This document shows, piece by piece, positions 5,613 to 13,079 of a DNA stretch of 13,203 bases (the first letter of the stretch is position 1; each line of letters begins with the position of its first letter). The notes under the pieces were generated by a model that worked only from the letters and a program-made list of their open reading frames with translations, did no database searches and had not been told where the DNA came from. The DNA lies in assembly GCA_031256755.1 (NCBI GenBank), contig JAIRPZ010000179.1, forward strand, positions 1 to 13,203. The letters run 5' to 3'. The position numbers were made by a program, and so were the translations under genes. The stretch is from Planctomycetaceae bacterium. GTDB lineage: Bacteria > Planctomycetota > Planctomycetia > Pirellulales > Thermoguttaceae.

Positions 5613-8405
5613 TTAATCGGCCGCTGCCGGTATCGTGTAAACCATCGGTTCACCGGTGCTGCCGGAACCGTCGTCGATAGGAATCGCCCGGAGCATCAAC
5701 TCCTTACCGGCAGCAATCAGTTCACGCCCCTTTTTAATCGTGTAAACATATTCCGACCGACCAAAGCCTTTCCGGGTAATCCGCATTTTTTGCAACGGAC
5801 GATCCGGTATAAATAAACGACAGTCATACGAATAAATTTGATCGCTGTTGTTAACAAATGTTTGAATAACTTCCATTTCGTTTTTTTCGTTCAGACGCGT
5901 CACAAATTCCATATACACATCGGGATTGCCGATCATCATCTCGTCATAAACGGCAAACTCCGCCGGTTCCACACCGCTGATTTTGACGCTGTACCGGAAC
6001 TTCCGCAAACCGGTATCTCCACGCGGCGTTAATGTTAAATCAAATTGTCCCGATCCGGCTAAACCAGTTTCTAAATTGACCGTTTGCGGCGGCTGTATCT
6101 GCCAATCCCCTTCACGCGGTCCTTCCGGCATTATTTGTACAGAAAAAGGATTGGCGGATTCATTTTTAAACGACAGCGGAATCGTATGCACCAGATTCGG
6201 CACCGCTGTAATTTGTTTCACTCCGGTCTGCATACTCAACCGGAATTTTACCGCATTAATATTCAAGCCCGTAATGAAAACCGGCACCGGCGAAACCGGT
6301 ATTGTTTGTTCTAATCCGGCTTGTTCAGGAACGGTCTGTTTTCCCCACACATCCGTCATTTCCGGTTCTTTTCCGAGATAAAGCGTTTCCCGAACCGGTT
6401 TTTCCGGTGTTGCGAGTTCATTCCAAATGACCATCACGCATTTGCCGCCTCCTTTATCGAAACAATAATTCCGGCTCCGGTTCGGCAGAGTGATACTTCC
6501 CAACAGCCGGCTTCCTGAAAGTTGTACGGCGGTTGTGCGCCAAGGCAAATACATTTCGCCGGGCGTGCCGTCCTGTCGTAGAACGCCGGTTTGTTCATCT
6601 TTCGGCGAATCAAGATAAACTGAATCAACGCCGGAAATTTTCATCAGGACAAGCCGCCGGACAAAATCGGCGATCCGTGTTTCCAAGTCATAATGATCGG
6701 CAGACAGCGGTGCAACCGAAATACACCGCCGGAACGGTGAAAGTGCCGTATCGGCAAGATATTGCGCTGTATCTTCCGGTGTCAGCAAATTGTCCGCCGG
6801 AAAATTGAGAAACAAATTCGGAAACGGAAAATCACTCTCCGGCAAATCCTGATTCCAATCCCAAGTCAAACCAATGCCGAAACCGAATTGGTGCGGATCG
6901 AACAATTTCTGAAAGGACTGAAACCGGCGTATCCCTTCCGGTGTTTTTTTCCCAACCGGATCAAAAAAAAGCGTATTCAAACTCTGATCGGAATCCGCCG
7001 CCCATTGCCAATCCTTGACCAGAAGCGAAAACGATTGAAGTGCCGGCTGCAATGACTGTCCCCACAGCGGCGGATTGCTGCTGATGACCGATGCGGCATT
7101 GCTTTGTCCGAAAGGAATTTTTTCCGTCAGTGCTTTCGGCACCGGTTTCAGCAAACCGACAAGATGAACCTGCTGCTGCGATAAATTGTTGCAAAAATTG
7201 ATCAGTGCATCACGTTCTTTCGGGTCGGTTTCGGACGAAAGCCAAACGGGAAGTTTCAAATGCGACAGCCCGGACTGGGTGAGCAAAGTTTGTTTTCGGA
7301 TCATTTCTCCTGAAGACCAGTTGCCGAGATTCCAGCCGAATTCGCCGCCGGGCAGAAATGAACCGGTCGGCATCACGGCAAACGTCAGCGGATCCGCATC
7401 GTTCAGCGGATCGTCAAACGGCTGATCCGGCGGCAGTTTTATTTGCTGCACATACGAAGGAGGAGCCGCCACACGAATACGGTAAAACCCGTTGGATCGG
7501 ATCGGCAAATTTTTCCAAGCGGCGGTGCCATGAATGACATCCGGTATATTGTTCTTTTTTGTAACAAAAAATGTCGATGCAGGATAATTGCCGATCATCA
7601 TTTCGACTTCTTTCTGTCCGATGACTCTGCCGAAAGGGTCTTCGAGAATGAACAAAACGGAATGCTGTTTCGGATCAAGACCGCGGAACTGACACCGGAC
7701 ATTCAGATTTCTTGCCGTAAAAAAAAGGTGGTCGGCATTCGCCATTTCGAGAAAGACCGTCGGACTTTCCCGGATTTCGACATTGGTGAAATGAACTTTT
7801 GCTCCGTAATCCTGCCGGTGTCCCGGCATAACAAGCAGTCCGACTGAAACGGCGTTCACTTTCGGCATGTCGGCGGGTACAGGACCGATGACGAGTTGCT
7901 GCCAGCCGTTGGTGTTTCGGATTTTTTTCGATTCGATGGTTCGAATCGGTTTTGCTTCATCGCCGTAAAAGGCGGCAAGAATGGACACGTCATCAAACAC
8001 GAGTTTGTCGGTCGCTGCATAAGCCGAAACGGTATAACTCATACCGGGACGGATCGGGATTTTCGGCGAAAAAACCGCGGCGGCACCACCTTCCATATTC
8101 ATGCGGAGTGCGTAATTGCCGAAAGGACTTGGATATTCGGCGTTGCCGATGGCGAGATGAACGGGAAAGGGGATATTTCCGTCAAAACCTTCTTTCCGTG
8201 TCCAGCGGTCGGGCCAGCCGTCGGAATCCTCGGCATCGCTTAATTTATCGAAGAGGACGCGGTAAATTGTGCCGCCGGACCGGGATTGCCGAGGCAGCAT
8301 CCCCGGCAGCAAATTCGGTTCTTTTACCGGCTTGGACTGGGCAAAGACCGAAAAACAGAATACGCTGATAAACAGCAAAAGCGAAAAGGAAAGTCCGTAT
8401 TTCAT
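5613..8405 (-). CDS. Large exported protein: jelly-roll-like, TIM-barrel-like and NEW3-like regions; function unknown
   Basis: The 930-residue protein opens with a Sec signal (MKYGLSFSLLLFISVFCFSVFA, likely cleavage before Gln23), so it acts outside the cytoplasm. Residues about 45-215 resemble a carbohydrate-binding jelly-roll (DSDGWPDRWTR, YALRMNMEGGAAAVFSPKIPIRPGMSYTVSAYA). The centre (about 350-640: GEFGWNLGNWSSGEM, LKLPVWLSSE, LTWDWN, VDSVYLDSP) suggests a glycoside-hydrolase-like barrel, though I cannot place the acid pair and it may be inactive. Near 770-830 a stretch (VHTIPLSFKNESANPFSVQIM...) looks like the NEW3/NPCBM-associated fold often attached to glycosidases. A role in binding or degrading polysaccharide is inference. 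The ATG at 8405 is preferred over 8414 because TATAAT overlaps the latter. There is no Shine-Dalgarno. It is separated from the Gfo/Idh gene by about 120 bases and has its own promoter. Confidence 0.8.
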   Translation of the reverse strand: MKYGLSFSLLLFISVFCFSVFAQSKPVKEPNLLPGMLPRQSRSGGTIYRVLFDKLSDAEDSDGWPDRWTRKEGFDGNIPFPVHLAIGNAEYPSPFGNYALRMNMEGGAAAVFSPKIPIRPGMSYTVSAYAATDKLVFDDVSILAAFYGDEAKPIRTIESKKIRNTNGWQQLVIGPVPADMPKVNAVSVGLLVMPGHRQDYGAKVHFTNVEIRESPTVFLEMANADHLFFTARNLNVRCQFRGLDPKQHSVLFILEDPFGRVIGQKEVEMMIGNYPASTFFVTKKNNIPDVIHGTAAWKNLPIRSNGFYRIRVAAPPSYVQQIKLPPDQPFDDPLNDADPLTFAVMPTGSFLPGGEFGWNLGNWSSGEMIRKQTLLTQSGLSHLKLPVWLSSETDPKERDALINFCNNLSQQQVHLVGLLKPVPKALTEKIPFGQSNAASVISSNPPLWGQSLQPALQSFSLLVKDWQWAADSDQSLNTLFFDPVGKKTPEGIRRFQSFQKLFDPHQFGFGIGLTWDWNQDLPESDFPFPNLFLNFPADNLLTPEDTAQYLADTALSPFRRCISVAPLSADHYDLETRIADFVRRLVLMKISGVDSVYLDSPKDEQTGVLRQDGTPGEMYLPWRTTAVQLSGSRLLGSITLPNRSRNYCFDKGGGKCVMVIWNELATPEKPVRETLYLGKEPEMTDVWGKQTVPEQAGLEQTIPVSPVPVFITGLNINAVKFRLSMQTGVKQITAVPNLVHTIPLSFKNESANPFSVQIMPEGPREGDWQIQPPQTVNLETGLAGSGQFDLTLTPRGDTGLRKFRYSVKISGVEPAEFAVYDEMMIGNPDVYMEFVTRLNEKNEMEVIQTFVNNSDQIYSYDCRLFIPDRPLQKMRITRKGFGRSEYVYTIKKGRELIAAGKELMLRAIPIDDGSGSTGEPMVYTIPAAAD

Positions 8406-8412
8406 GAACGTC

Positions 8413-8418
8413 ATTATA
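8413..8418 (-). promoter_or_regulatory. -10 box of the 930-residue exported-protein gene, possibly giving a leaderless mRNA
   Basis: A perfect TATAAT on the - strand ends 7 bases before the ATG at 8405. A start site 6-8 bases after the -10 would fall on, or one or two bases from, the A of that ATG, implying no leader. The box overlaps the alternative ATG at 8414. The -35 region is poor. Confidence 0.5.
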
Positions 8419-8525
8419 CCCGTTTTCGGATTGCCGGAACGCTGTAAAAACTTTCTGTCAGCAAATCCTCAATCGGACAAACCGGCAGGAGCGAAAGACC
8501 GTTCCGCCGGTGTGAAACCGCCGGT

Positions 8526-10373
8526 TTATGCGTACCGTTTCAAATCCGGTGTGAAACGCTTTTTTTCGTCCGCGGCTTCCGCAAAAACCGCTTCCGGCGT
8601 TTCATCTTTCGCCGCATCAAACCACGCCGGATCAAACTCGACCGTGTTGCCAACCTTTGCCGCAATGTTTGTCGTCAACGCAATCACCGCATCCGCAAGA
8701 GCCACTTCAGGATAGCAGCGAGGCATCGCCTTACGATGATCCGCTTCTGGATTTTCCCGGATACAAAATGCCCAATGTTCGATTTCTTCACAGTATCCGC
8801 GGCTAACATCGCCGTAAGTCGCCTGCAAGCCAATCGCCGCCGAAAGCGGATCACCATCATCCGAAGGCGAAATAAGCAGTTCTTTCTTCGCACCGGAACC
8901 TTTGACCGTGATCTTCGTCTTCTTTTCGACTTCGTTCCGCTGATAAAGCAGTGCTTCTTTTTCTGTTTCGATCAGGAGCGTCCCTTTTGTCCCGAAAACC
9001 GTTTCGCCGTATCCGCCGAAGCCGTTGCCGTTGATCGAAGAATATGCCACCGTGATTTTCCGCTGTTTGCCGAGTTCATCCATTTTGTTGTAGCCGGGAC
9101 CGGCATAATCGAAAACACAGTGAATATGATCGTCCACGTCCCGATCAATCGGGCTGTCCGGTTCGGACGGGAAAATCGTCCGCGTTGCCGTTGCAGAAAC
9201 CGACAGCGGATACTGTTTTTTGCCGTCATGCATCGCGGCGATAAAAATACTTGCCGCATCGAGTTGGTGAGAACCGAGTTCCGCCATCAAACCGGCACTG
9301 GTCCGGTCATAAAGCCGCCACCGGATCAATTCTTCCGCCGCCGGACGGTTGTAGGGTTTTTCGGATTCCTCGATGTGCAATTCTTCCGTTTTATAACCGT
9401 ATGCTTCGGCGGTCTTGAATTGAAATCCGCGGTATTCGCCGCCGGAAACCAGTATTCCGTCCGCAATTTGCGCTTTTGTCTGGGCAATTTGCTTTTCAAG
9501 CAGGATTTTTTCTTCCGCTTTCAACTTCGGGTCTTCCAGTTTTTTCTCATAATTGGCAAGAATCCGGTCCAGCCGACCGGTCAAGGCACCGTCTTCTTTT
9601 CGGATTTCTTTCGGCATCGGCTGTTTCCAACTGTCGCTGCCCGGACGGTTATTGCGGTGCCACTGCGCCCGGATGTAATGCAGATCGCCGAGAACACCGC
9701 TTTGCAGCATTTTGACGGCGTGATCATAAAGCACGTTGTAATGCCGCTGATGTCCGATCGCGCAGTGCTTTTTGTATTCAACAGCGGCACGCGCCATTTC
9801 TTTACATTGAGCAACGGTATGCGCCATCAGTTTTTCGGTCAGGACGTGGTAGCCCTGTTTCATTGCGGCGATGGCTGCCGGTGCATGCAGGAACAGGGGC
9901 AAGCCGATAATGACGGCTTCGATTGATTCTTCGCCGGTTTTCCCCTTGTAAAATTCGAGGAGTTCGTTGTAATCGCCGAATACTTTGACCTTTTGCCGGG
10001 CTTCATCTTCGTCTTTCCAGCCGTATTTGGCGATGAGACCGCATCGGGCGGCTTGAGCCGCGGGACTGGAAACATCGCCGTGAAATGCCCGGTGCTGATT
10101 AAACGGACGAATATCGGCGATGGCGACAACCTGTACATATTTGGGATTGATGGCGTTGATTAAGACGCTTCCTTCATCACCGGTACCGAAAACGGCGACA
10201 CGGACGGGTTTTTCAACGGTGCCGTAGCCGAAGAATTTGGCACCGAGTCCTTTGCCGGACTGGAGTTCTTTGGCATTCACTTCTTTAAGAATATCCCGCC
10301 GGAGAAGGTCGCTGCCGATAGCGGCGTAAAAATTTTCCTGCCCAATGCTGCGCTGTTCTGATGTTAAGTGCAT
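8526..10373 (-). CDS. Gfo/Idh/MocA-family oxidoreductase with internal coiled insertion and relic Tat motif
   Basis: This 615-residue member of the NAD(P)-dependent sugar dehydrogenase-like family shows the Rossmann motif VAVFGTGDEG (59-68), the acidic end of the second strand region (AIADIRP, 84-90), TEKLMAH (179-185) in place of the usual EKP motif, and ELGSHQLDA (365-373) with the family His/Asp. Typical members are 330-450 residues. The extra length comes from a helical, lysine/glutamate-rich insertion at about 260-305 and a long N-terminus. At 23-31, LLRRDILKE looks like the RRxFLK Tat motif of related planctomycete proteins, but no hydrophobic segment follows, so export is unlikely. Substrate is unknown; oxidation or epimerisation of a sugar or inositol derivative is the usual role. 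The start at 10373 is chosen because the upstream extension to 10472 contains the promoter. No Shine-Dalgarno is visible. It lies downstream of paaK with its own promoter. Confidence 0.88.
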   Translation of the reverse strand: MHLTSEQRSIGQENFYAAIGSDLLRRDILKEVNAKELQSGKGLGAKFFGYGTVEKPVRVAVFGTGDEGSVLINAINPKYVQVVAIADIRPFNQHRAFHGDVSSPAAQAARCGLIAKYGWKDEDEARQKVKVFGDYNELLEFYKGKTGEESIEAVIIGLPLFLHAPAAIAAMKQGYHVLTEKLMAHTVAQCKEMARAAVEYKKHCAIGHQRHYNVLYDHAVKMLQSGVLGDLHYIRAQWHRNNRPGSDSWKQPMPKEIRKEDGALTGRLDRILANYEKKLEDPKLKAEEKILLEKQIAQTKAQIADGILVSGGEYRGFQFKTAEAYGYKTEELHIEESEKPYNRPAAEELIRWRLYDRTSAGLMAELGSHQLDAASIFIAAMHDGKKQYPLSVSATATRTIFPSEPDSPIDRDVDDHIHCVFDYAGPGYNKMDELGKQRKITVAYSSINGNGFGGYGETVFGTKGTLLIETEKEALLYQRNEVEKKTKITVKGSGAKKELLISPSDDGDPLSAAIGLQATYGDVSRGYCEEIEHWAFCIRENPEADHRKAMPRCYPEVALADAVIALTTNIAAKVGNTVEFDPAWFDAAKDETPEAVFAEAADEKKRFTPDLKRYA

Positions 10374-10430
10374 GTTTGCTGAATTAAAAATTTTCCGAAA
10401 AAATCTTTCGTGGGAGAAGACCGGAGAAAG

Positions 10431-10439
10431 ATTATAGCA
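10431..10439 (-). promoter_or_regulatory. Extended -10 promoter of the Gfo/Idh gene
   Basis: The - strand reads TGCTATAAT: perfect TATAAT (10436-10431) with the TGn extension. The expected start of transcription is near 10424, about 50 bases before the ATG at 10373. The -35 position is weak. A C8 tract (10469-10462) lies immediately upstream of the -35 zone. Its position between paaK and this gene suggests the gene is not only read through from paaK. Confidence 0.6.
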
Positions 10440-10461
10440 TGTTTTCTGAAAATACGATACA

Positions 10462-10469
10462 GGGGGGGG
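10462..10469. repeat. G8 homopolymer tract (C8 on the - strand)
   Basis: Eight consecutive G residues lie 17 bases past the paaK stop, at about -38 to -45 relative to the predicted Gfo/Idh transcription start. The tract is followed by CAAAAAT, so it shares GGGGGGGGCAA with the tract at 1269-1276. Length variation here would change spacing upstream of the promoter but no protein frame. Confidence 0.7.
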
Positions 10470-10486
10470 CAAAAATAAAACGCACT

Positions 10487-11761
10487 CTACTTTTTGTAAA
10501 ACACTCTTTGGGCTTTTCCTTCCTGCCGCGGCAGTCCGCCCGGCTTATACACGTCCCCCTTCGGTGAAAAACCAAGACGCTCCTTCAAATGTTTTTCCAC
10601 CAGATAACCCGTTACCCCTTCTTCCGCTTCGACATTAACCCGGACATCCCGCACGCCGTCAATTTCTTCAATGACAATCTGATAATGCGGCAGCACACCC
10701 GGAATCTCCATCAGCGCATTTTCCACCTGTTTCGGGAAGAAATTGACCCCTTTAATGATCAGCATATCGTCCGTCCTGCCGGAAATCGGAGCGATCCGCA
10801 GGTGCGTCCTGCCGCAGGCACATTTTTCCCGCGATACGATTTTCGACAAATCGCCGGTGCGGAACCGGATCACCGGCAATGCCTTGCGGGTTAATGACGT
10901 AACCGCCAGTTCGCCGGTTTCGCCGTCCGGCAGAACTTTGTGCGTTGCCGGATCAATGACTTCGAGAATATAATGGTCTTCCCAAACGTGAATTCCCTGC
11001 CGGGCGGGGCAGTCCATTCCGAGTGTGCCGACTCCGCCGGTTTCGGTCATGCCGTAAATGTCGTAGGACTGAATACCGAGTTCCGACTCGATCCGTTTTC
11101 TCATGCCTTCGGAAAACGATTCCGCCCCGAAAATGCCGAGTTTCATTTGCGGCAGTTCGATATTCATTTCCCGCATCACTTCGAGAATCCGAACTGCATA
11201 AGAGACCACGCCGGTAAAAATCCGGGTGCCGAAATCTTTGGCGAGTTTGACCTGCCGCTCGGTATTGCCGGAACCGGTCGGAATGATAAACAGTTCCGCT
11301 TTCCGTGCGCCGTGATACATTCCGAAACCGCCGTTGAACAGCCCGAAAGAAGGGGTAATCTGGATTGGATCGCCCGGTTTGCTGCCCGCCATGACATAAC
11401 AGCGTGCCATACATTCAGCCCACTGCTCAAGGTCTCCGGCAGTGTAAGGCATGACGACGGGGGTGCCGGTCGAACCACTGGACATGTGCATTTCCCGAAG
11501 AGTTTCGGCGGGAACGCAGCACATTCCGAGCGGATAGGTTTTGCGGAAGTCCTCCTTGCTGCTCGTCGGCAGATCGGCAAGTTGATCGAGTCCGCGGAAA
11601 TCGGCAGCGTCGGTCAAACCGGCTTCGCGGAATTGCCTCCGCATGTAATCATTTTTTTCGATAACAAAGCGTACGGTTTCGATCAGCCGCCGGTTTTGCA
11701 GCATTTTCAGAGAATCTTGGGAGAGTGTTTCGGCTTCGGGGGAAAACATACAATTCGGCAT
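10487..11761 (-). CDS. paaK: Phenylacetate-CoA ligase family protein (PaaK-like)
   Basis: This adenylate-forming enzyme joins an aryl-acetic acid, such as phenylacetate, to CoA with ATP. In anaerobes this family handles arylacetates from aromatic amino acid breakdown. The 424-residue protein matches the usual 420-440. It shows the P-loop-like SSGSTGTP (94-101), YGMTETGG (236-243), VIRFRTGDL (297-305), the hinge SGRTDDMLIIKGVNFFP (327-343) and a C-terminal EGKAQRV (414-420) with the likely catalytic Lys416. A CxCG pair (CACGR, 314-318) is normal for the family. The ATG at 11761 (MPNCMFSPEAETLS) is taken; 11749 (MFSPEAETLS) and a TTG at 11764 are alternatives. No Shine-Dalgarno is visible. No other paa or aromatic-degradation gene is in the window, so the exact acid is unproven. 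It is transcribed divergently from the exported protein at 11961. Confidence 0.92.
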   Translation of the reverse strand: MPNCMFSPEAETLSQDSLKMLQNRRLIETVRFVIEKNDYMRRQFREAGLTDAADFRGLDQLADLPTSSKEDFRKTYPLGMCCVPAETLREMHMSSGSTGTPVVMPYTAGDLEQWAECMARCYVMAGSKPGDPIQITPSFGLFNGGFGMYHGARKAELFIIPTGSGNTERQVKLAKDFGTRIFTGVVSYAVRILEVMREMNIELPQMKLGIFGAESFSEGMRKRIESELGIQSYDIYGMTETGGVGTLGMDCPARQGIHVWEDHYILEVIDPATHKVLPDGETGELAVTSLTRKALPVIRFRTGDLSKIVSREKCACGRTHLRIAPISGRTDDMLIIKGVNFFPKQVENALMEIPGVLPHYQIVIEEIDGVRDVRVNVEAEEGVTGYLVEKHLKERLGFSPKGDVYKPGGLPRQEGKAQRVFYKK

Positions 11762-11788
11762 CAATCGGTCGGGATAAACGGAAAGATT

Positions 11789-11797
11789 GTTATACCA
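11789..11797 (-). promoter_or_regulatory. Extended -10 promoter of the paaK-like gene
   Basis: The - strand reads TGGTATAAC, an extended -10 with one mismatch from TATAAT in the hexamer (bases 11794-11789). Predicted start is near 11782, about 20 bases before the ATG at 11761. It lies in the divergent region shared with the + strand gene at 11961. Confidence 0.5.
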
Positions 11798-11898
11798 AAA
11801 TACCCGACGATGGTGAAGAGAGCCGCGGGCAGTGTTTCCGTATTTTATGCAGAATTTTCCAAACAGAACGCTTGTTCCTGCGTAATAGTGCTATTGCG

Positions 11899-11926
11899 TT
11901 GTATTTAACGATTTTTTCGTTATAAT
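11899..11926 (+). promoter_or_regulatory. Promoter of the exported protein gene at 11961
   Basis: A perfect TATAAT at 11921-11926 follows TTGTAT at 11899-11904 with a 16-base spacer; the -35 keeps only TTG. Predicted start is near 11933, leaving a leader of about 28 bases before the ATG at 11961. The -10 is embedded in an inverted repeat (11904-11933), so access of polymerase could be controlled by a bound repressor. Confidence 0.55.
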
Positions 11927-11933
11927 CGTTAAA
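11904..11933. promoter_or_regulatory. 10-bp inverted repeat covering the promoter: candidate operator, with further TTAAC boxes
   Basis: TTTAACGATT (11904-11913) and AATCGTTAAA (11924-11933) are exact reverse complements 10 bases apart, a centre-to-centre distance of 20 bases (about two helical turns). The right arm overlaps the -10. A direct-repeat copy of part of it, ATAATCGTTAAA (11922-11933) versus ATAACTGTTAAA (11940-11951), lies 18 bases on, and CAGT-ATA-ACTG (11936-11946) forms a smaller dyad. Upstream, AATAG-TG-CTATT (11884-11895) is another. The arrangement resembles binding sites for a dimeric transcription factor. The factor is unknown and none is encoded in the window. Confidence 0.5.
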
Positions 11934-11960
11934 TTCAGTATAACTGTTAAACATAAACAA

Positions 11961-12938
11961 ATGATGATGACACTGAAAATTTTACGTATTTTTGCTGCCG
12001 GATTGTGCTTTTCCGCTGTTTTTTCTGCGGTCTCGGATGCTGCTGAACGCTATGTCGTCAAGCGTCCGGTTTTGCCGCCGGAACAGAAGAAACCGGTTGC
12101 TTTACCGGAAATGCCGGTCAATCCCGTTGAAATCAACTGGGAAACCGATTACGCCCAAGCGGTGCAAACGGCCCGAAATTCGTGCCGTCCGCTGCTCATT
12201 TATTTCCGGGCAGAGCCGGACAGCAGCGAACAATTAAAGCCGCCGGCTGCCGCCTGTGCCGTTTTCGATGCCGTTAATCTTAACGATCCGCAGGTTTGTT
12301 CCGATTTTGCCCCCTATGTTATGTTGAAATTGCCGATGGACGCGGAAATTACCGGCGAAAACGGAACAGAGCAAACGGTTTTATCGCTGCCGGAGTTTTC
12401 CGATATGGCGGGAAGACCCGGTCTTGCCATTGTTGATTTTGCTGATGAAAGTGCCGAGTATTACGGGCAAACGACCGGTGTGCTGCCTTTCGGTCCGGAG
12501 GGATGTCCGACTTCCGGTCAAACGGCGGTCTTTTTGAATTTGCCGCAAGGTCCGATTACGCAGCGGATGCTGATTTATGCGGTGCGGACTCACCGCGACC
12601 ATCCCCGCTGCACGGAGGGGGAGCCGCTGCCGGTTGTGGTTCAAACAGCAACGGATCATGCGAAGTATCAGGCGGAAAAGAATTCGTTGGGGCATCAGAA
12701 TTTCGGGACTCGCAGTCAGGCAGTGATTAAGGTATTAGGGAGCGGCAGTCCGTCAGAGATTTGCGCTCAAATACCGGTGGGCGAGAGCATTTATGATTCG
12801 GCGATCCGCAGTATGCGGGCGTGGCGTAATTCGTCCGGGCATTGGGCGATTGCGAGAAAACCGCACAAATACTACGGATTTGACATGATGAAAAACAAAA
12901 ACGGCAGTTGGTTTGCGGTCGGATTTTTCATCGACTAA
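11961..12938 (+). CDS. Exported protein with thioredoxin-like N-terminal and CAP-like C-terminal region
   Basis: The 325-residue protein has a Sec signal (LKILRIFAAGLCFSAVFSAVSDA, likely cleavage near residue 27) and a proline-rich spacer. Residues about 58-170 (INWETDYAQAVQTARNSCRPLLIYFRAEP ... LKLPMDAE ... GRPGLAIVDF) follow the pattern of periplasmic thioredoxin-like domains. The CxxC that should follow the YF strand is missing (RAEPDSSE), so disulfide exchange is unlikely. Residues about 240-323 (SLGHQNFGTR, AIRSMRAWRNSSGHWAIA, YYGFDMMKNKNGSWFAVGFF) resemble the CAP/SCP (PR-1) fold, with candidate zinc-site histidines at 244 and 294. Both assignments are by eye. The start at 11961 has two further ATGs directly after it; no Shine-Dalgarno is seen. 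A strong terminator follows, so it is a single-gene unit. Divergent from paaK. Confidence 0.65.
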   Translation: MMMTLKILRIFAAGLCFSAVFSAVSDAAERYVVKRPVLPPEQKKPVALPEMPVNPVEINWETDYAQAVQTARNSCRPLLIYFRAEPDSSEQLKPPAAACAVFDAVNLNDPQVCSDFAPYVMLKLPMDAEITGENGTEQTVLSLPEFSDMAGRPGLAIVDFADESAEYYGQTTGVLPFGPEGCPTSGQTAVFLNLPQGPITQRMLIYAVRTHRDHPRCTEGEPLPVVVQTATDHAKYQAEKNSLGHQNFGTRSQAVIKVLGSGSPSEICAQIPVGESIYDSAIRSMRAWRNSSGHWAIARKPHKYYGFDMMKNKNGSWFAVGFFID

Positions 12939-12959
12939 CGGATGACCAGCGGCAGCGCG

Positions 12960-13000
12960 TTGGGGCGGGCAAAAAACACTGCCCCGCCCGCCAACTTTTT
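12960..13000 (+). terminator. Rho-independent terminator after the 11961 gene
   Basis: A GC-rich stem is formed by TTGGGGCGGGC (12960-12970) with GCCCGCCAA (12986-12994); two extra G residues make a small bulge, and alternative pairing with GCCCCGCCC is possible. It is followed by T5 at 12996-13000. It begins 21 bases after the stop codon and separates this gene from the next promoter. Confidence 0.8.
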
Positions 13001-13040
13001 CCGCAACGGAACAATTTTCGTCCGTTTCGTTTTCCCGCTC

Positions 13041-13068
13041 TTGACAATTCTCTTGTTTTAGTTATACT
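13041..13068 (+). promoter_or_regulatory. Strong sigma70-type promoter of the gene at 13135
   Basis: A perfect TTGACA (13041-13046) and TATACT (13063-13068, one mismatch) are spaced by 16 bases. This is the only promoter in the window with a consensus -35. Predicted start is near 13075, giving a leader of about 60 bases. A weak inverted repeat AACGGA/TCCGTT (13005-13010, 13021-13026) lies just upstream. Confidence 0.8.
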
Positions 13069-13079
13069 AGATGTATATA

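Noticed and set aside
7936..7950. GGTTCGAATCGG resembling a tRNA T-loop
   Set aside because: It lies inside the 930-residue exported-protein gene and no acceptor, D or anticodon arms can be placed around it.
8480..8530. Repeated ACCGGCGG words after the Gfo/Idh stop as a terminator
   Set aside because: Only short stems form and no T-run follows on the - strand.
8736..9926. A 396-codon open frame on the + strand opposite the Gfo/Idh gene
   Set aside because: It is fully antisense to a gene with clear family motifs; the translation is rich in Arg, Phe and Cys with no domain, as expected from the mirror of CCG/CGG-rich codons.
10940..11908. A 322-codon open frame on the + strand opposite paaK
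   Set aside because: It is antisense to a well-supported ligase and shows no recognisable motif; it also runs across the paaK promoter.
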